A stretch of 64,000 nt of DNA from Tanytarsus gracilentus (taxonomy: Eukaryota > Arthropoda > Insecta > Diptera > Chironomidae): assembly GCA_038502055.1 (NCBI GenBank), contig JAXRKN010000028.1, positions 558,001 through 622,000 on the forward strand, in the 5' to 3' direction. A program made the position numbers and the translations under genes. Each line of letters starts with the position of its first letter. Position 1 is the stretch's first letter. Of this stretch, positions 1 through 13,575 are shown piece by piece. The notes under the pieces are model-generated. The model did no database searches. It had not been told where the DNA came from and was given only the letters and a program-made list of their open reading frames with translations.

Positions 1-525
1 TAAATTCTTCATATTACAATTTTTGGTTTTACATAGTAAATTTTGACGGGTAAAATAATTTTAATAAACTGTTTGTGTCCAAATTTATGGAATTGCCTAC
101 TAGAAAAAAATGTCAAATTTGGTAAGTGGTGAAAATTTAGTGCAAGCAGAGATGGAACCATAATTGCATAATCACACATCTAATCGTCTTTAAAAAAAAC
201 TGCCTTAAAGTATTTGTCATCTTTTCCTTTAAAACTTTCTTAGTGGATTTCTATATAGTGAAAAATGGTGAAGCAAAAAAAAAATAAAAAGAAGAAATAA
301 TGTTGGTGGTAAATGGGGTTCAATAATCCATAAATTTATTTTTGGCATTTTGTGACTTTTATATGTATAGCATATTCTCATGGTGAGTGATAGAAATTGA
401 GCCTTTGAATTTTTTTATTTTCTGCGAGAGTCGACACGTTGAGCTTATTTCCTTCTGATTATTTCCGTTCAACCACATTTCGATTTATGAATAACCGAAA
501 GTCTTTTGTTCTGCTCATTTCACAG
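1..525. other. AT-rich non-coding stretch, probably intron
   Basis: I see no convincing exon here. The stretch is AT-rich and ends in a pyrimidine-rich tract with an AG at 524-525 that serves as acceptor for the exon starting at 526. It is probably the intron of a gene that begins left of the window. Confidence 0.5.
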
Positions 526-1539
526 GAAATTCGATGCTGGCTCCAGCATTTGCGCCGTTCAATCAATTTATACCCTCACCACCAATATACTCGTCGCCTC
601 CACACATTTTCTATTGGACTGGCTATGGACCACCGAGCGGGCCGATTTCACCAACTTACATTCAACCCTTGCCAATTCCACATCACGCATTTCACCATTT
701 CTCTCCCGACAGACCACCAACACTGGTAAGTGTCAAATCATTCACAAATTTACAATTTAAATGTTAATGACACAAAAAATCACATTCACTAACAAAATCC
801 TCATGGTGGACTCATCTCATCTCTTTATCATCAAATTTTTAAATGTTTTTGAAATTATCTTAAAAATTAAATTAAAATCAAATTTTTCTCTTTTTTCTTT
901 TCCATTCCTTCACCCCACCAAATAAAAAAAATGACCATAAATGTGTTTTGTTTTAAAATTCGACAAAATTGCTTAGGTCCCAATTGAAAGCTCGTATTTT
1001 TAACTCTCTCATACTTAACTTTTAAGTTTCCGGATATGGAGGTTGAAATGCAGGCACCACAACAACAGACATCGCCGATTAGATCATCACCGCCAGTCTC
1101 GCCCGCATCTCCACACGTCGCACCCTTGCCGAATCAAGTTAAAGTCACAACAAATTTTAACTTTCAATATGATGACAATGGAAATTTAGGGCGAGTCGAT
1201 GTGAGCAAGGCACTCTGCTATCAATCACAAGAAGTTGCGAATAACGTTCTGACAAAGAAAGTTCTTGTCATGCATCAGAAAAAGACGCCGATTCTCATTT
1301 CATCGCCAAACGGTGAGCTGCCGCATGAACAACACTCTCCGACTCATTATGTTGATTGTAATAATAATCTAAATCCACAACAAATAACCCACGCACCACC
1401 TCCACCGCTTCCGACTTTAATCGAAGCTCAACAACTTCCACCACAACCAATTTATGCACCAAAAACCGTCAATGGACATTTCGCTATTCAGCCACCTTTC
1501 ATTAATCATCTCAATTGGAACCTTCCGCAGTTTCAATAA
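526..1539 (+). CDS. Proline-rich protein, last two exons, unidentified
   Basis: Two exons can be joined: 526-725 (acceptor AG at 524-525, donor GTAAGT at 726) and 1027-1539 (acceptor AG at 1025-1026), ending in TAA. The donor is at a codon boundary and the second exon continues in frame. The first exon enters in phase 1, so an upstream exon outside the window is likely; an ATG at 534 is the alternative start. The predicted product is rich in Pro, Gln, Asn, His and aromatic residues, with runs such as PPPPLP and PQPIYAP, and has no folded domain I recognise. The composition resembles low-complexity tails of RNA-binding proteins, for example Boule/DAZ, but no RRM is present here, so that idea is only a guess. 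The open frame is longer than expected for this AT-rich DNA and the splice phases agree, so I think it is genuine. Confidence 0.6.
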
Positions 1540-3941
1540 GTTTATTTGCATTCATTTTAGAGTTAATATTTTTTTTTGCTGTAAATAACACCGAAGAAGA
1601 CCAGAAAACTTTTAAAGATATTTTTTTTCGCCGCATAGCATTTAAGAGAAAAAGGGACAAAAATTATTTTTCTCCTTTTACTTAGAATTGATTTTAAGTT
1701 TAAAGTACGAGTTTATAAGAACGAGAGAAATGACAAAGCAACATAAAGAGTGCAATTTCGTAAGCTTAGTATTTAATAAGAGAAGAACAAAAAATTTTTT
1801 ATATGAACAAATCCAAATTTTTATCCGTACACTTTTCTTTATATTAAATTTGATGTTAATTTTTGATAGATGTTAATTGATTCGAATTGTTTAAAAATGT
1901 TAATAATATTTAAAAGCTACTTTGCGTTTGTTTAAATAAGTTTTGTGTAAACTAAATTTTTTACTCATTTAATTTTATTTAAAAATCAGTTTTTCAAACT
2001 TTCAACCGTTAAATTTTTTCATAATAAACTACGAAATTTCTTCCTGCTAAAAAGTCAATTAAGTTTAGTGTTAATTTAAAAATTTAAAAAATAATTTTGC
2101 AAACATATCAAATCGAGTTGTTTCTAAGTCGTTTCAAGTGAGAGTGAATAGAATTGCAATAATTTAAGATTGACTAAATTTTAAGATGAAAAATCGTGTG
2201 GATAATTTTAAAGTTAAGTTTTTAGAATCGTTGCCAACTTAAAGATATTTTTAAATTTTACAATTTCCTTCTCAAACGCTAAAATATTTAATGGAAATAT
2301 TATGAATTTTTTGTGTCTGTTTTCGTTCACGTTTTTATTTATTTTCATTTCTTTCTGTAGTGAGAAAAATCATGCGTTAAGTTTGTATACATTTTTGCCA
2401 TTTTGTTAAGATTTTTTCCAAGTTTTGAAAATTTACCAACGAATGAAAAGATTTAAAAATAGTTAAAGCAATATTTTCAACTCTAAAATAATATTTAAGC
2501 AATATTTAGGAGATAAAATTCGATAGTTTAACTAATTAACATTAATTGTGCAATATTTTAAGACGTAAATTATTAACTTTTTCCTGTCATTTTCATGTGA
2601 CTTTTTTTCTGAAGTGCTCTTATCAATTTCAGTCGAAATTTACTGCTTAATAATTTAGCAAAGATTTGATTTACAACTCAAGGGTTGATTGAAATCTTTA
2701 AAGCAATAAATTTGTCAACTTTATCCCTCTTGAAACTTTTTGCCCTTTTTTTTAAATCATGTGAAACTCGAATATGTCGCAAAAAGAGTTTGCAAAAAAG
2801 CTAAAACCAATCTAAAATGTTAAAGGACCAAGATTTTTTTAAAAATAAATCAATAAGAAATTTTCAATTAAAAAGCTTAAAATGAATTGTAAAAAATTTC
2901 TCAATTTTATTCGGCAAAAGATTGATTTTAATTTTTCTTTCTTCACTGAACGAAAAATAAAGAGAATTTAAAAAAATAATTTATCTAACTTTTTAGTTTA
3001 TTTACTTCAGGAATTTTCAAAATTTATTTCCAGGATTAAATTTTTTTATAACTGACAAGGGGTGTGAACTTGTCTTAAAATTATTTTTAAAAAAATTGCA
3101 AGCAAAAGAATTTAAATTCCACGAAAAATTTTCCATAAATGAGTGTCAACCTCCTGATACTAAAGCCATTCAAAATTAAATAATTTAAATTTTTTGGCGC
3201 CCTCAATCTGTGTACTTTTATTTGTCAACATATATCGAACACATAATCGATATTAATAATTGCTAATTATATTTGCTAAATGACTTTTTTTCACAATGTA
3301 ATTGATATTTTTTTCTCTATCCCTTTTTTCCGATAAACTACAAACATTGGTGTGTGTCTTTGGTCATTGGCAAATCGAGCTTGTGTATATTGGAGCACGC
3401 ATGCTGTTCTGCCACCCACATATGCGAAGCGAATATTACAAAAGATAATTTATCCAATATCACACAAGCTTCTATTTATTTACACATTTTCAGCTTCGAA
3501 GCTACTAGCGAGGTTCGATATTTTCGCCATCGCCGAGAGTTCGGTGGAGAGATAAAGTGATTCAAGAGTGTGGAAAATAAAACAGCGTAAAGGAGGAAAT
3601 TTTTCACTATTTTACTTCAGTTTGTTCGCGTTCTTTACTCGCTCAACAAGTCGTGCAATTGAAATTGTACGTACAAAGTCACTTGAAGTGAAATCAAAGT
3701 CATCGAATATGATTTATGGATAGATTAAAGATTATTCGGTTTCAATAAGTTCTTCGTTGATTAAACGACACAATAAATGTCTTGATTTTTTTCAGTCAAG
3801 TTTTAATGGACATAAAAAAATATAAAACTTTTTATGAATTCAAATTTAACGAACAAAAAAATTCCAGAACTAATATTGATTGAAAAAATTCCGGCGTGCA
3901 AAAGTTGATAACAAGAGAACTCTATTTAATGTACGATAAAA
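1540..3941. other. Intergenic AT-rich region
   Basis: About 2.4 kb without a credible coding exon. The first part is presumably 3' UTR of the preceding gene. The last 300-400 bases before 3942 are less AT-rich and probably contain the promoter and leader of the receptor cyclase transcript starting at 3942. I see no repeat or RNA gene here. Confidence 0.45.
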
Positions 3942-6900
3942 ATGCTCATAAAACACATCTCGGCAATAATTTTCACAACATGCCTCATCTTTATCGTGCC
4001 GGTGAGATGTGGCTGTCGAAAGCAAGAAATCAATGAATGTGAATCAATTTGTCGCGTCAATGAATTGGGAAAATACGGTTGTGAGCTTCGAGGTGCAGTG
4101 ATTCTTCCAAACTTACCATTACTCGAAGCATCGCTGCCTCGTGTAAGTTTTTTATGTTTTTTATGTTTTTCACCCCACACACTCCAGATGACAAAAAGCA
4201 TGAGGGAAATTTATGATGACAAAATTGTGATGTTCGTGTGCCATTTCAGTTCATTTCAGTAGAAATCTCGTGTATGATCAACAAGTAGAAACACAACAAA
4301 AAACGACACAGAGTGAAGTGTTGATAAAGTAATTGATTGAGTGAAGTAGTTTTTTTTGTGTTTGAAGTCTGGAGGAGCGTTTGTTATATTTTTTTATGGA
4401 TTTTTTTGTGCTCTCTGGTTTTAAAATATAAACAATTTTTTTGTTCAAGAAATCGAGCGGGATTCCATTGAAATTTATTCAGTTTCACGTTAATAATGAA
4501 ATCATGGGTGGAATATTTATTAAAGGGATCAAATAAGATTTTAAGAAGTCCAATAAGATTTTTATAAATTAACGGAAATAAATTTTTGAATTCCGTAAAT
4601 TTTCAGAATTTTGACGATAAAAAATAATTTTTCATATAATTTATTTTTTATATTATTCAAAAACTTTCAAGGACTAAAATTTAATTTTCCAGTCTCAATT
4701 TTTTAGTTTCCATCTCTCGCATTTTAAAAAATATTATAACATGAAAAAATTAATTTAAATCGCATCGTGAGAAAAATCATCCGCAAAAATTTTCAGTTCT
4801 TTCTTTCTTGGGAAATTTCTTTATCATTTCCAGTTTTAGTACAAAAGTAAATAAATAGAAATTTTATGAGTGCGCTCTAACATTAGGGAAATAAATTTAA
4901 GCACTGGGTTGTGATTATATGTCGATTTTTATGATCATCGCGAAATTATTTTTTGCTGAGTAATTTTTGAAGGATTTTTATGCTGAAAGAAAATTCATCG
5001 TGAAGTTTAAACTTTTAAAGCTTTGAAATTAAAATTTGATTTTTTTTAAATTTTTAAAAGTTTTTTTATGAATTTAAATTTTTTGCTGTCGACCTTTCTT
5101 ATCCTCGATTTTAATTGTGACAGAATCCATTTAATTTACAGTTCGACTTTTATTACACAGTTGTTTAAGAACAATTGCGCGATAAAAAGAATTGTAATCC
5201 GATTAAAAGTGAACGAAAAGGATTAAAAATCCAATTAAACATTTAACGACTCACCTCGACGTTGATATATAAAAAAAGAATGAAGTAGCAAATTTGATCA
5301 CGTTTGGAACTTTTTGCATTGCATTTTTTTAATGATTCTTTATCAGTCCCGGTGTGGTTCAGTGATAAATATTTGCCCATACATTAGAAATAGTGGCACA
5401 TCGCGATTGATATGGAAGCTTTTGACAGCCATCAAACTAAAAATAGCTCACAACTTTGCGATAAGAATGATTTTTTTAAAGTACTCCAAAAATAAAAATC
5501 GTTGATGAAAAAATGTTTTTTAAAATTATCAGCAAGACTAGAAATTGCCACTTGATAGATTTTCCCCATACTTCATCACTGATTGTAAATCAAAATCTGT
5601 CCTAAAAATAAATTTTCAATGATTTTTATTACTTGGTAATAAATAATTGGCGAGGCTAAAAAAGATTCAAATTGAGTTTAATCAGGTTTCAATTTTTTTT
5701 TATTAAAAGATTAAAAAAGACCTTTGCTGAGTGATTAAAGAAGATGTCTCGATTCAATTACGAAGATGTGAAAAAGTGCGAGGGATTTTTTTTCTTAGAC
5801 GGTTTAGAAATTACTTAATGGATTTTTTGAGGTGTGATGAGGAAAAAGGCGATAAACCCAAGACTTAAAATCCTTTAACTTCTGCTTCTAAAAAATGTGA
5901 TCAAGCTTGATAAATTTATTTAATGAAAATCAATGAATAAAAATCAAATTAAGGTTAAATTTTAAAATATCAAATTTATTTGTTTTCCTTTAAATCTACC
6001 AAAAAAAATATTTAAAACCTAAATAATGGTTTTATCCTAAAAAAACACTCATTTAAATTATGGCACACTCCGTTATTTTTTGGTAATGAAAAAATTCAAC
6101 TTTTAACCATAAAATCGAGTCTACTCAATTTTCCTTTCATTATATCAATGTCGTCGTCGTCAAGGAGGGTTTTTCACGCTATTTTATTTCTGGCAATAAT
6201 TTATACAAATGAGAATCTCATTAGAGCTTCAAATTGCGAAAGAGAGAAAGTTCTGGGTGGGTTTTAGATAGAAATCAATCTTGGTTTGAAAAAGTTATTA
6301 ATCTTGAATGGCTCACGAAAATGTTAAGGGTTGTTAAACAGATTCATCACTCTACTAAGAATTCCCCGTGATTGAACATTTTCTCGCTTTTCTCAAAATT
6401 TAAAGATTTTTCTCACTCCACTTTTTCTCTTAGGTTCGACCCGTCATCGATATGGCTACGAAAAAAATACGCGATGACGGCATTTTGCCAGATTTTATAA
6501 ACATAACATGGCATGAGTTTGATGACGAATGCGAGTCAGCTATTTCAGCGATATCCGCCTTTGATGCGTACAGAAGTAAATGTTCACACTTCATCTTAGG
6601 ACCTTCTTGTGAATATTCCGTTGGTAAACACGAAATTTTGTTTATTTTTTCTAGCAACATCAAAACTTTATAAAACATTTTCTTGATAATTTCCAGCTGC
6701 CGTGAGCCGAATAGCAAAATATTTCTACAACGATGGACTTAATGTCATAACACCGGGTGCTTTCGCTTATAATTTCGAGGAACCGAAGAAAACGTGCAAA
6801 GAGGAATTTCACATGCTGCAGCGCGTGGGAACGTTGAGCTTTGAAAAAGTGTCAAAATTTATGCTAGAGCTCATGCGAAACTTTAAGTGTAAGCCGGAAA

Positions 6901-7194
6901 TTAATTTTCTCACCCAAAATTATTTAAATTAATTTTTTTAGGGAAACGTGCAACTTTACTTTATGACCGCAATGGATGTTATAAAATTGGCGGAAATCAA
7001 ACTTGTCACCTGTAAGTTTTTTTTATTATAATATGAAAGTTTTAACTAATTGAAAATTTATTTTAGCGCGATGAGTTCGATTGCAAAAATTTTTCAAAAA
7101 GAAAATTTCGAGTGGTCGCCTCACGTATTCGAAACTGACGTCGCAGTAAATTTAACGGAAAAATTAATTCGTGATGTTGGAACGAACCATAGCA
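3942..7194 (+). CDS. Receptor guanylyl cyclase, upstream alternative N-terminal half (exon set A)
   Basis: Five exons encode a signal peptide and the first half of an ANF-receptor ligand-binding domain: 3942-4142, 6434-6623, 6697-6888, 6942-7011 and 7067-7194. All junctions are GT-AG and all phases agree, giving 260 codons plus one base. The start has a good context (AAAAATG), is followed by a hydrophobic leader of about 22 residues, and then by a Cys-rich segment. Family signatures include AVILPN near the start, FILGPSCEYSVAAV, VITPGAF and a MRNFKWKRATLLYD block. No transmembrane, kinase-like or cyclase exon occurs between 7194 and 18825. The last donor (GTAAGT at 7195) leaves phase 1, exactly what the shared exon at 21675 needs, so I read this as an alternative 5' half of the gene at 18825-26537. 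The alternative is a truncated duplicate. The full product would have 1216 residues. Confidence 0.72.
4143..6433. other. First intron of receptor cyclase exon set A
   Basis: A 2.3 kb AT-rich intron from GTAAGT at 4143 to the acceptor AG at 6432-6433. I see no convincing exon inside. A short stretch around 5341-5385 recalls a tRNA A box but lacks a B box. Confidence 0.55.
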
Positions 7195-9051
7195 GTAAGT
7201 GATATTTTTAAGCTTTACTCAATTAAGACGAGAGCGCGTGATGCATGAGATATATAATTAATTGAATTACCAATTTTAGTCTTTAAATCTAATAAATTGA
7301 TAATTCGCGTGATGATAATAATTTTTCCTTTTAGAAATTAGCGATAATTAACATTAATTTGTCACATTCTCATTTAAAAAAGTTCCATCTGTTTTCGCAT
7401 TCCCGGAATTTTTTTCCATTTCTTATTATACACAATAAATTGTTTATTTTTAGATTGCATTGAACGCAATAAAGGAAAAATTTAATTATTCGCTGATAAA
7501 AAAAATCATAAGTTGCCTATCGTAAATATTGCTGACTCACAAAAGCGATTACAATGGCATGTGTGTCTCTCTCTTTGTTTTATTTTTTCTGTATAAGTAC
7601 GGGATATTCATATTACACTCGAGGAATAGCGAGAGCGGAAAATAGTTTACAAGAATTGATTTTTCAAAAAAAAAAATTTACGATAAAATAAAAAAATTTT
7701 TAAATCTCTTTTTAAAAAAGCTTCAAAGTACTCATCCCTTGTATGGATTATTAGTCCTCGATGTAGTAAACAAAAATGATTTTCACTCATCGCGGCACGT
7801 GCTGCACTCATTCGACATACAATAATTTTTCTCGCTAATTTTTTTCACACTAATAAAAATGTCTCGAAAAAAACTACCAGAAAAAGTTATTATTAAATAA
7901 GTTTAATGGTCAGTCATATACAAGTGATTGCGAATGAGTCGTTAGAGTTCTATTTATACACAGCAGACGCCTATAGAAAATTAATTAAGTTACTTTTGTC
8001 AATGCTCAATTGAAAAGTTATTAGTTAGCAATGCAAACTCATTGTGATTGACATTCTTTCGTTTCGCTCCATGTGAAGGTTACTTCATACAATTTAGCAC
8101 ATTCTCATCTTCATTTTCATTTAATTTACACTCTGATAAATTGGTTTAATCTTCCACGCAGTACACTTTTGACATCTTTAATGGCAGTATATGAGGGTGT
8201 TTGGTGGAAAATAAGTGAAACGTTTTCTGAGGGTGGTGAAAAATTCGAGAAATTTCATTCGATTTTAACTTTTGAGAGCTTTTAAAATTTGTTGAAGACT
8301 TTCTCGAGAAATTAAATTAAACTCTTCTATTTTATATAAAAGTATGTAAAAAAATTTCTCCTGAATTCTTCTTTAATATCAATTTTTTTAAAAATTAACA
8401 AAATTTTAGAGCCAAAGAACTAATTAAATTCTCAAAAATTAAAGAGTAAATTTAAATAATTTCCGTTAAAATTTTATCAAATTCTGAGTTGATGACTTTG
8501 AAGCACCTAATTATCGCTTTTAATTACCACTTGATGTGATTTTTATGGATTTAAGCGATCGACAAGAAGTTAATTAACCACAATGGTTCTAATTGATAAT
8601 TGTTAATATTTTTTCGAGATGATGTTAATCATTTTGCTAATCACAACAAATTTTTCAATTAATATTAAAATTATGAGGTCACAAATATTTAAGGGTGCAA
8701 ATTTTCAAAAATTTTCAATTAACCTTCCTGAATTTGCACTTACCTCGCGATTTAATTAAAATTGTTTTCGAAAATTTGCATATTTACAGAGGAACAAAAA
8801 TAGAATGACTCACGTCGTAGGTTCGTATGCTAAATAGCAATTCGATCCCATCTGCCAGAGTATTTTTCTCTCGTGATTCCTAAGCACAGATTTAATTACT
8901 TTTACTGACACGATGAACATTCTCACATTCGAGTGTACAGGAGGGCAAAAGGAAATAATTTAATTGACATAGGATTGTAAGTGAGAGTGATTGCAATTAG
9001 CAAAAAATAAAAATTATCTCCCGAAGTGTGAGCGAAAGAGAGAGAGAGAGT

Positions 9052-9088
<37 letters not shown>

Positions 9089-12000
9089 AGCATGCGGGCT
9101 GTTGCTCTACTCGCGGATAGTAATTTTGAAAATTATCTCTTATGTGTGTGAAGAGGAGCACACTCGCAAAATTATGTCTTTTTTAAATTCTTATGTCTTA
9201 CATTTTCGAGGTGTTGTAATTGTGTGTCGACGACAAGCGGCAAGAAAAGTTGATATACGAAAGAAAAAAAATTTGTGTGTCTGCTTCGAGAGAATTTTTC
9301 ACATCACACTCGAAGAGCCGATTTTTTTCCTCAACTCACATTCTGTGCGGCACTCACAGTGCTCAGTATTTACTTTAGCGTCGTAGCGATATGAAGCAAA
9401 ATTCGATGTTGTCCGCATGAAAAAAAAATATATATTTAATATTTTACTCTCGGGTAATTTTATGAGCTGTTGCTCTCTCATCAGCATTGATGATCAATCG
9501 GTTCCGTGGAAATAAAAGATATTTTTTGATCAAAAATAAAAATCATTGTGAAAAGTGAATCTTAAATCAAGCGATAAAATCCATAAAAAAAATAATCTTT
9601 TGGTGTGTGAGAATGAATTAAAAATTAATTAGCGATATGCCACCGAAAAAAAAATATAAGCCCCTTTAAGAAGACTCTCAAGTGGTTTGCATTGTACTTC
9701 GATTTTTTAGTGCTCCCTGTAACTGTCAAAAAATGTAAATGGTATTTTTGGAATATTGAGTGTGTATAAGGAAATGAAGTCATTTGAAGAAGCGATCAAT
9801 TTGCGATTGAAATTAGAGCATTTGAAAAGAAATCAATTGAAGATGTTCGCGTTGATTCGATTTAGAATCGAGATCTTAATACAATGATTTTGTGTAATTG
9901 GATTTTTTCTATTTGGAGTTTAATTATTAGGTTAAATGCCAAATGTATAAATTGTGTTCAAAAGATGTAGAAAAGAATTTGATTTTTTTTACTTTAATGA
10001 GAATTAAAAGTTGACTTTAAAGATTAGTTTTCTGTGGAATAAAGTTCAAAACTATCTTTGAAGAATTTTGTTATCTAGAAATAAATCTTTCACATATTTT
10101 CGAGATTAAAAATCGATTTTATCATGAATTCAATCAAAATCAAAATGAATTTGTAAAAAAAATGCTTAAAAACTTTTGAAAATTAGCAACTAAAAATTTT
10201 TTCAAAACTTTAAAAAAAATTCATCCTTTGCCGGGTTTTTAAGAATTGTTACAGAAAAATGTTTTAAGTGGCTTTAATTTTTGTGAATTATTTAAAAAGT
10301 TTATGCCGTCATGCTTTGTGGTTTTGTTAGTAATCAAGATTTAAGTAATAAATAAAAAAAGTTCTGCTGAAAATTTTAATTAATTTCTGAAAATAATTTT
10401 TATTTGTACGATAAAGAATTTTGAATTACGATGCTTCATATATGTATTTAATTCCACATGCTTTTCTTAATTACTGTCAAGGACACAGAATTATCTGTTT
10501 AAAAATTTAATTCTATCGCTTTTGTTTGCACTCAAATTAATTTAATTTTTATAAGTTTTTGCGCGGAACTTTGACAACTTTTTGAATTGAGAATTTAAAA
10601 TTTCGATTACAATTTGATAAAATTAAAATGTTTTAAACTAATTTCGAAACTAATTGAATTATTCAGCCTTTAATTACATGTATGCAAATTTTATACACGA
10701 AAGTTTTTTTATTCAATTTAAAACGCTTTTAACAAAATCTATCGGATTTTTTCAACTTCATGAAAATTTTATCTCCTGAATAAATTCCAGAAAAATTTTC
10801 CTCTCAAGAAAGAAAGTTAATTAAATTTTGATCCTGTGTATCTGTTGAACGTGCGCATTTTAAAAGTAATTTATCAAAAGCCTCCAGATAGAAAATTTAA
10901 TAAATTCTCCTAAAAAATATTCTCAGGCCTTTGAGGAAAAAATTCGCTCAAAATTAATTCTGAAATTTTTTTCAATTTGTTTTGAATGAAAAAATTATCA
11001 TTGACCTAACAAAAATTATCACTGTAATTTATGAGAAATTTTTTTAAATGAGAAAACTTTTGGGAGGAACAGAAGAAAAAATTAATTTATTATTAAATGA
11101 AACATCTGTAAGCAAACTGATTAGATTATGTTTTCTGAGATAAAATTTAAAAGATTTATTTCCCGTAAAATTATCCTTATTAGATTTTACTGAAACTTTT
11201 TTTGACAGTCTTCAATGTCAATGTCATGAATATAATTCAAATCTGTCCATGCTACAAATATTTCTATTAAAATCAAAGTTTCCGCATTAATTAAGAAAAA
11301 TTAATTTTAATCATCGTCACAAGTTTAGAGTGAGAGCTGATAATGTGTACAATTATACAATTATGCATGAGCTTCGAGAGTAAATTCTATTTCTGTCATC
11401 ACGAGAGTGCGAGAACGAAAAGATTCTAATGTGCGAAGTTCATGTCGGACGATTTATGTGGAAATGTTTTAGTAATAATGCACGCAGGCATTTCATGAAT
11501 CGCCAAAAATTGCGAAAGAAGGAACAAGAAATGTAACATGATGTCCCCTTATCACTAAGTACACGAAACTTTTTTCCCCCACAAATTATTATCACCACAA
11601 GGTTATTTAAAAAAAGATTTTTTTTTCTTCTGGCCAATACTACGCCTTACACAATCGCATGTGTGTGCTGATTAAAAGAAAGCTTAATAAAAAAATTATT
11701 TTTGAATCTGAAATCGAAGAAAAAGAAAACTATTGCAGACGATGTGATAAAAACTGTTTGTGACACATTTTTTTGTTGTTTTGATGTTTGTTGCTTCTAA
11801 AACAGATATTTAGATACGAAAATAACCAAATGCATAAGGTGTTGATGGTTGATTTAAAAAAACTTTACGAGCTAAATTTTGACTTAAAAATTTGATAAAA
11901 ATAATTTTGATTTTTTTAAAAAAAATCTCAAACCTTCAGTACCACATCATTAAAATTCTAAAATTTAATATCTTTCATCAGACGCCGCAATAGCTCAAAA

Positions 12001-13575
12001 AGTATCTTGAAAATGTCAAAAAATAGTTTTTACGCAATTAATTGAGTTACCTCAAAAACATGGCGATCCCTCGTCACATCAACTTTAAGATCTCATGTCA
12101 TAGTCAACAAAATATAAACTGCCACGTCACAATGGAACTAACTTGACCTTTTTTTTCGATATTTGTTCCTTTTTTACTCGCTCACACCCCGCAAACAAAT
12201 TTCTCGCATATTTACGCGTGGAGTGAAAAAAAAAGATACATGTAGATATGTGTATGCATACTGGCCTGTTAGTAATGACAGTGAAAACACTTTTCGGCAA
12301 TTTTTCTTCTATTTTTAAAATTGAAATCTTCTTTTTTAAAGTCGATCTTGAACATGTGAAGATAAAAAATTTATTCGACACCGCGTAGAATTTTTTTTTG
12401 TTCAAAAGTCAGGCGTTGACGCTTTAGGAGCATAAAATTTATGTCAAATTTAAAAAATATTATTTTTTAAATATTTCCCATGAGAAAATCAATAAAAAAT
12501 CTTAAAGGATCATAAAAAGTTTTAAATTCCCTCCACTGATGATCATAAAATTATTTTATTGTTTCCAAATCTCAATCCGTTACCGACGATTGAGAATGCC
12601 TTGATACATGATACTCTTGGACTTTCCATTAACGAAAAAAAAAATACTTTTTCAGTGTGTGCTCAAACTTTATTTTTGTACTCAATGTATTGATGAAATG
12701 CAATATCATAGCGATTTTAACTTGTTCTTATCACACGGTCAGAATGATGAAAAACATAGACACGACTCACACACATTAAAATTCAATGTGAACCTTGAAG
12801 TTATATTTTTAATAAGAAAGAGTCAAGAAAAAATTATTTAAACAGCCTGAGACGGCGTAAATGTGAGCGTAAATTGTGATAAAATTACTTCTTTTATCGT
12901 CACCTAAGCCAACATCCATCGAGTCTGTAAATTACAATCGAGGGATATTCGTCAATTTTCAAAATTTGTTTTTCTTTATTTTCCCGATGCGGTTTACAAC
13001 TTTTGCGACATTTTTTCAACGTTGATATAAAAAGGTTACTACGCAATGTGGGCTTGATGTTGGGAGTTTTTCATTCATGAATGAGTTTTGGGTCGTTTCG
13101 AAAATTATGAACTAGATTAAAAAGCTTTTACATGTAGATTTAAAATTTTTTCGATGCATGTTTCCCTTGTGAAGTAAAATTGCGGATTTTTGAGATTTTT
13201 TGAACTTTAAAATTAGGCCTAATCTTTTTTTTCTAAAAATTCTTAAATTATTCCCAGGATGTCATGAATATTCTACCCCTTTTTTCATCCTTCGCTAATA
13301 TAATGTACAAAACTTTCTTTGACATTTTAGTTTTCTTCTTCTCCCATGCGACATGTCTGTATGACACTCGGCTTCGAAAATGATATCAATTTGGCACACT
13401 AACAAGTAACATTTACAATCCCTTTTCGTTCTCAAACCTAAGAAAACTCTTTGGCTGCATCAATTTCGTTAGTGTTATGATGTCATGCTGTTGTGAATCT
13501 ATAACAAGTGGTTGCCCGGTACGCAGTGTTCTCAGTTGCACTGTTCACTTGCAAAAGGCATTCGCCTTTTCCGCG
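7195..13575. other. Long non-coding interval between the two receptor 5' exon sets
   Basis: AT-rich DNA that would be intronic for a transcript starting at 3942. None of the short reading frames here resembles a protein, and none continues the ectodomain left open at 7194. The only obvious local structure is the GA/TC microsatellite near 9036-9085. Around 7618-7640 there is a motif ATAGCGAGAGCG that recurs in the mRpL44/NOB1 promoter. Confidence 0.5.
9036..9085. repeat. (GA)n followed by (TC)n microsatellite pair
   Basis: A run of GA dinucleotides (about 9036-9050) is followed after three bases by a longer TC run (about 9054-9085). The two runs are inverted relative to each other and could fold into a hairpin. 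It overlaps a short spurious reading frame. Confidence 0.9.

Noticed and set aside
5341..5400. Possible tRNA or SINE head (GTGTGGTTCAGTGAT)
   Set aside because: Resembles an A box only; no B box at a proper distance and no cloverleaf pairing.
8991..9386. 131-codon frame across the GA/TC microsatellite
   Set aside because: Built on a run of alternating Ser-Leu from the TC repeat, with no protein-like remainder and no splice support.
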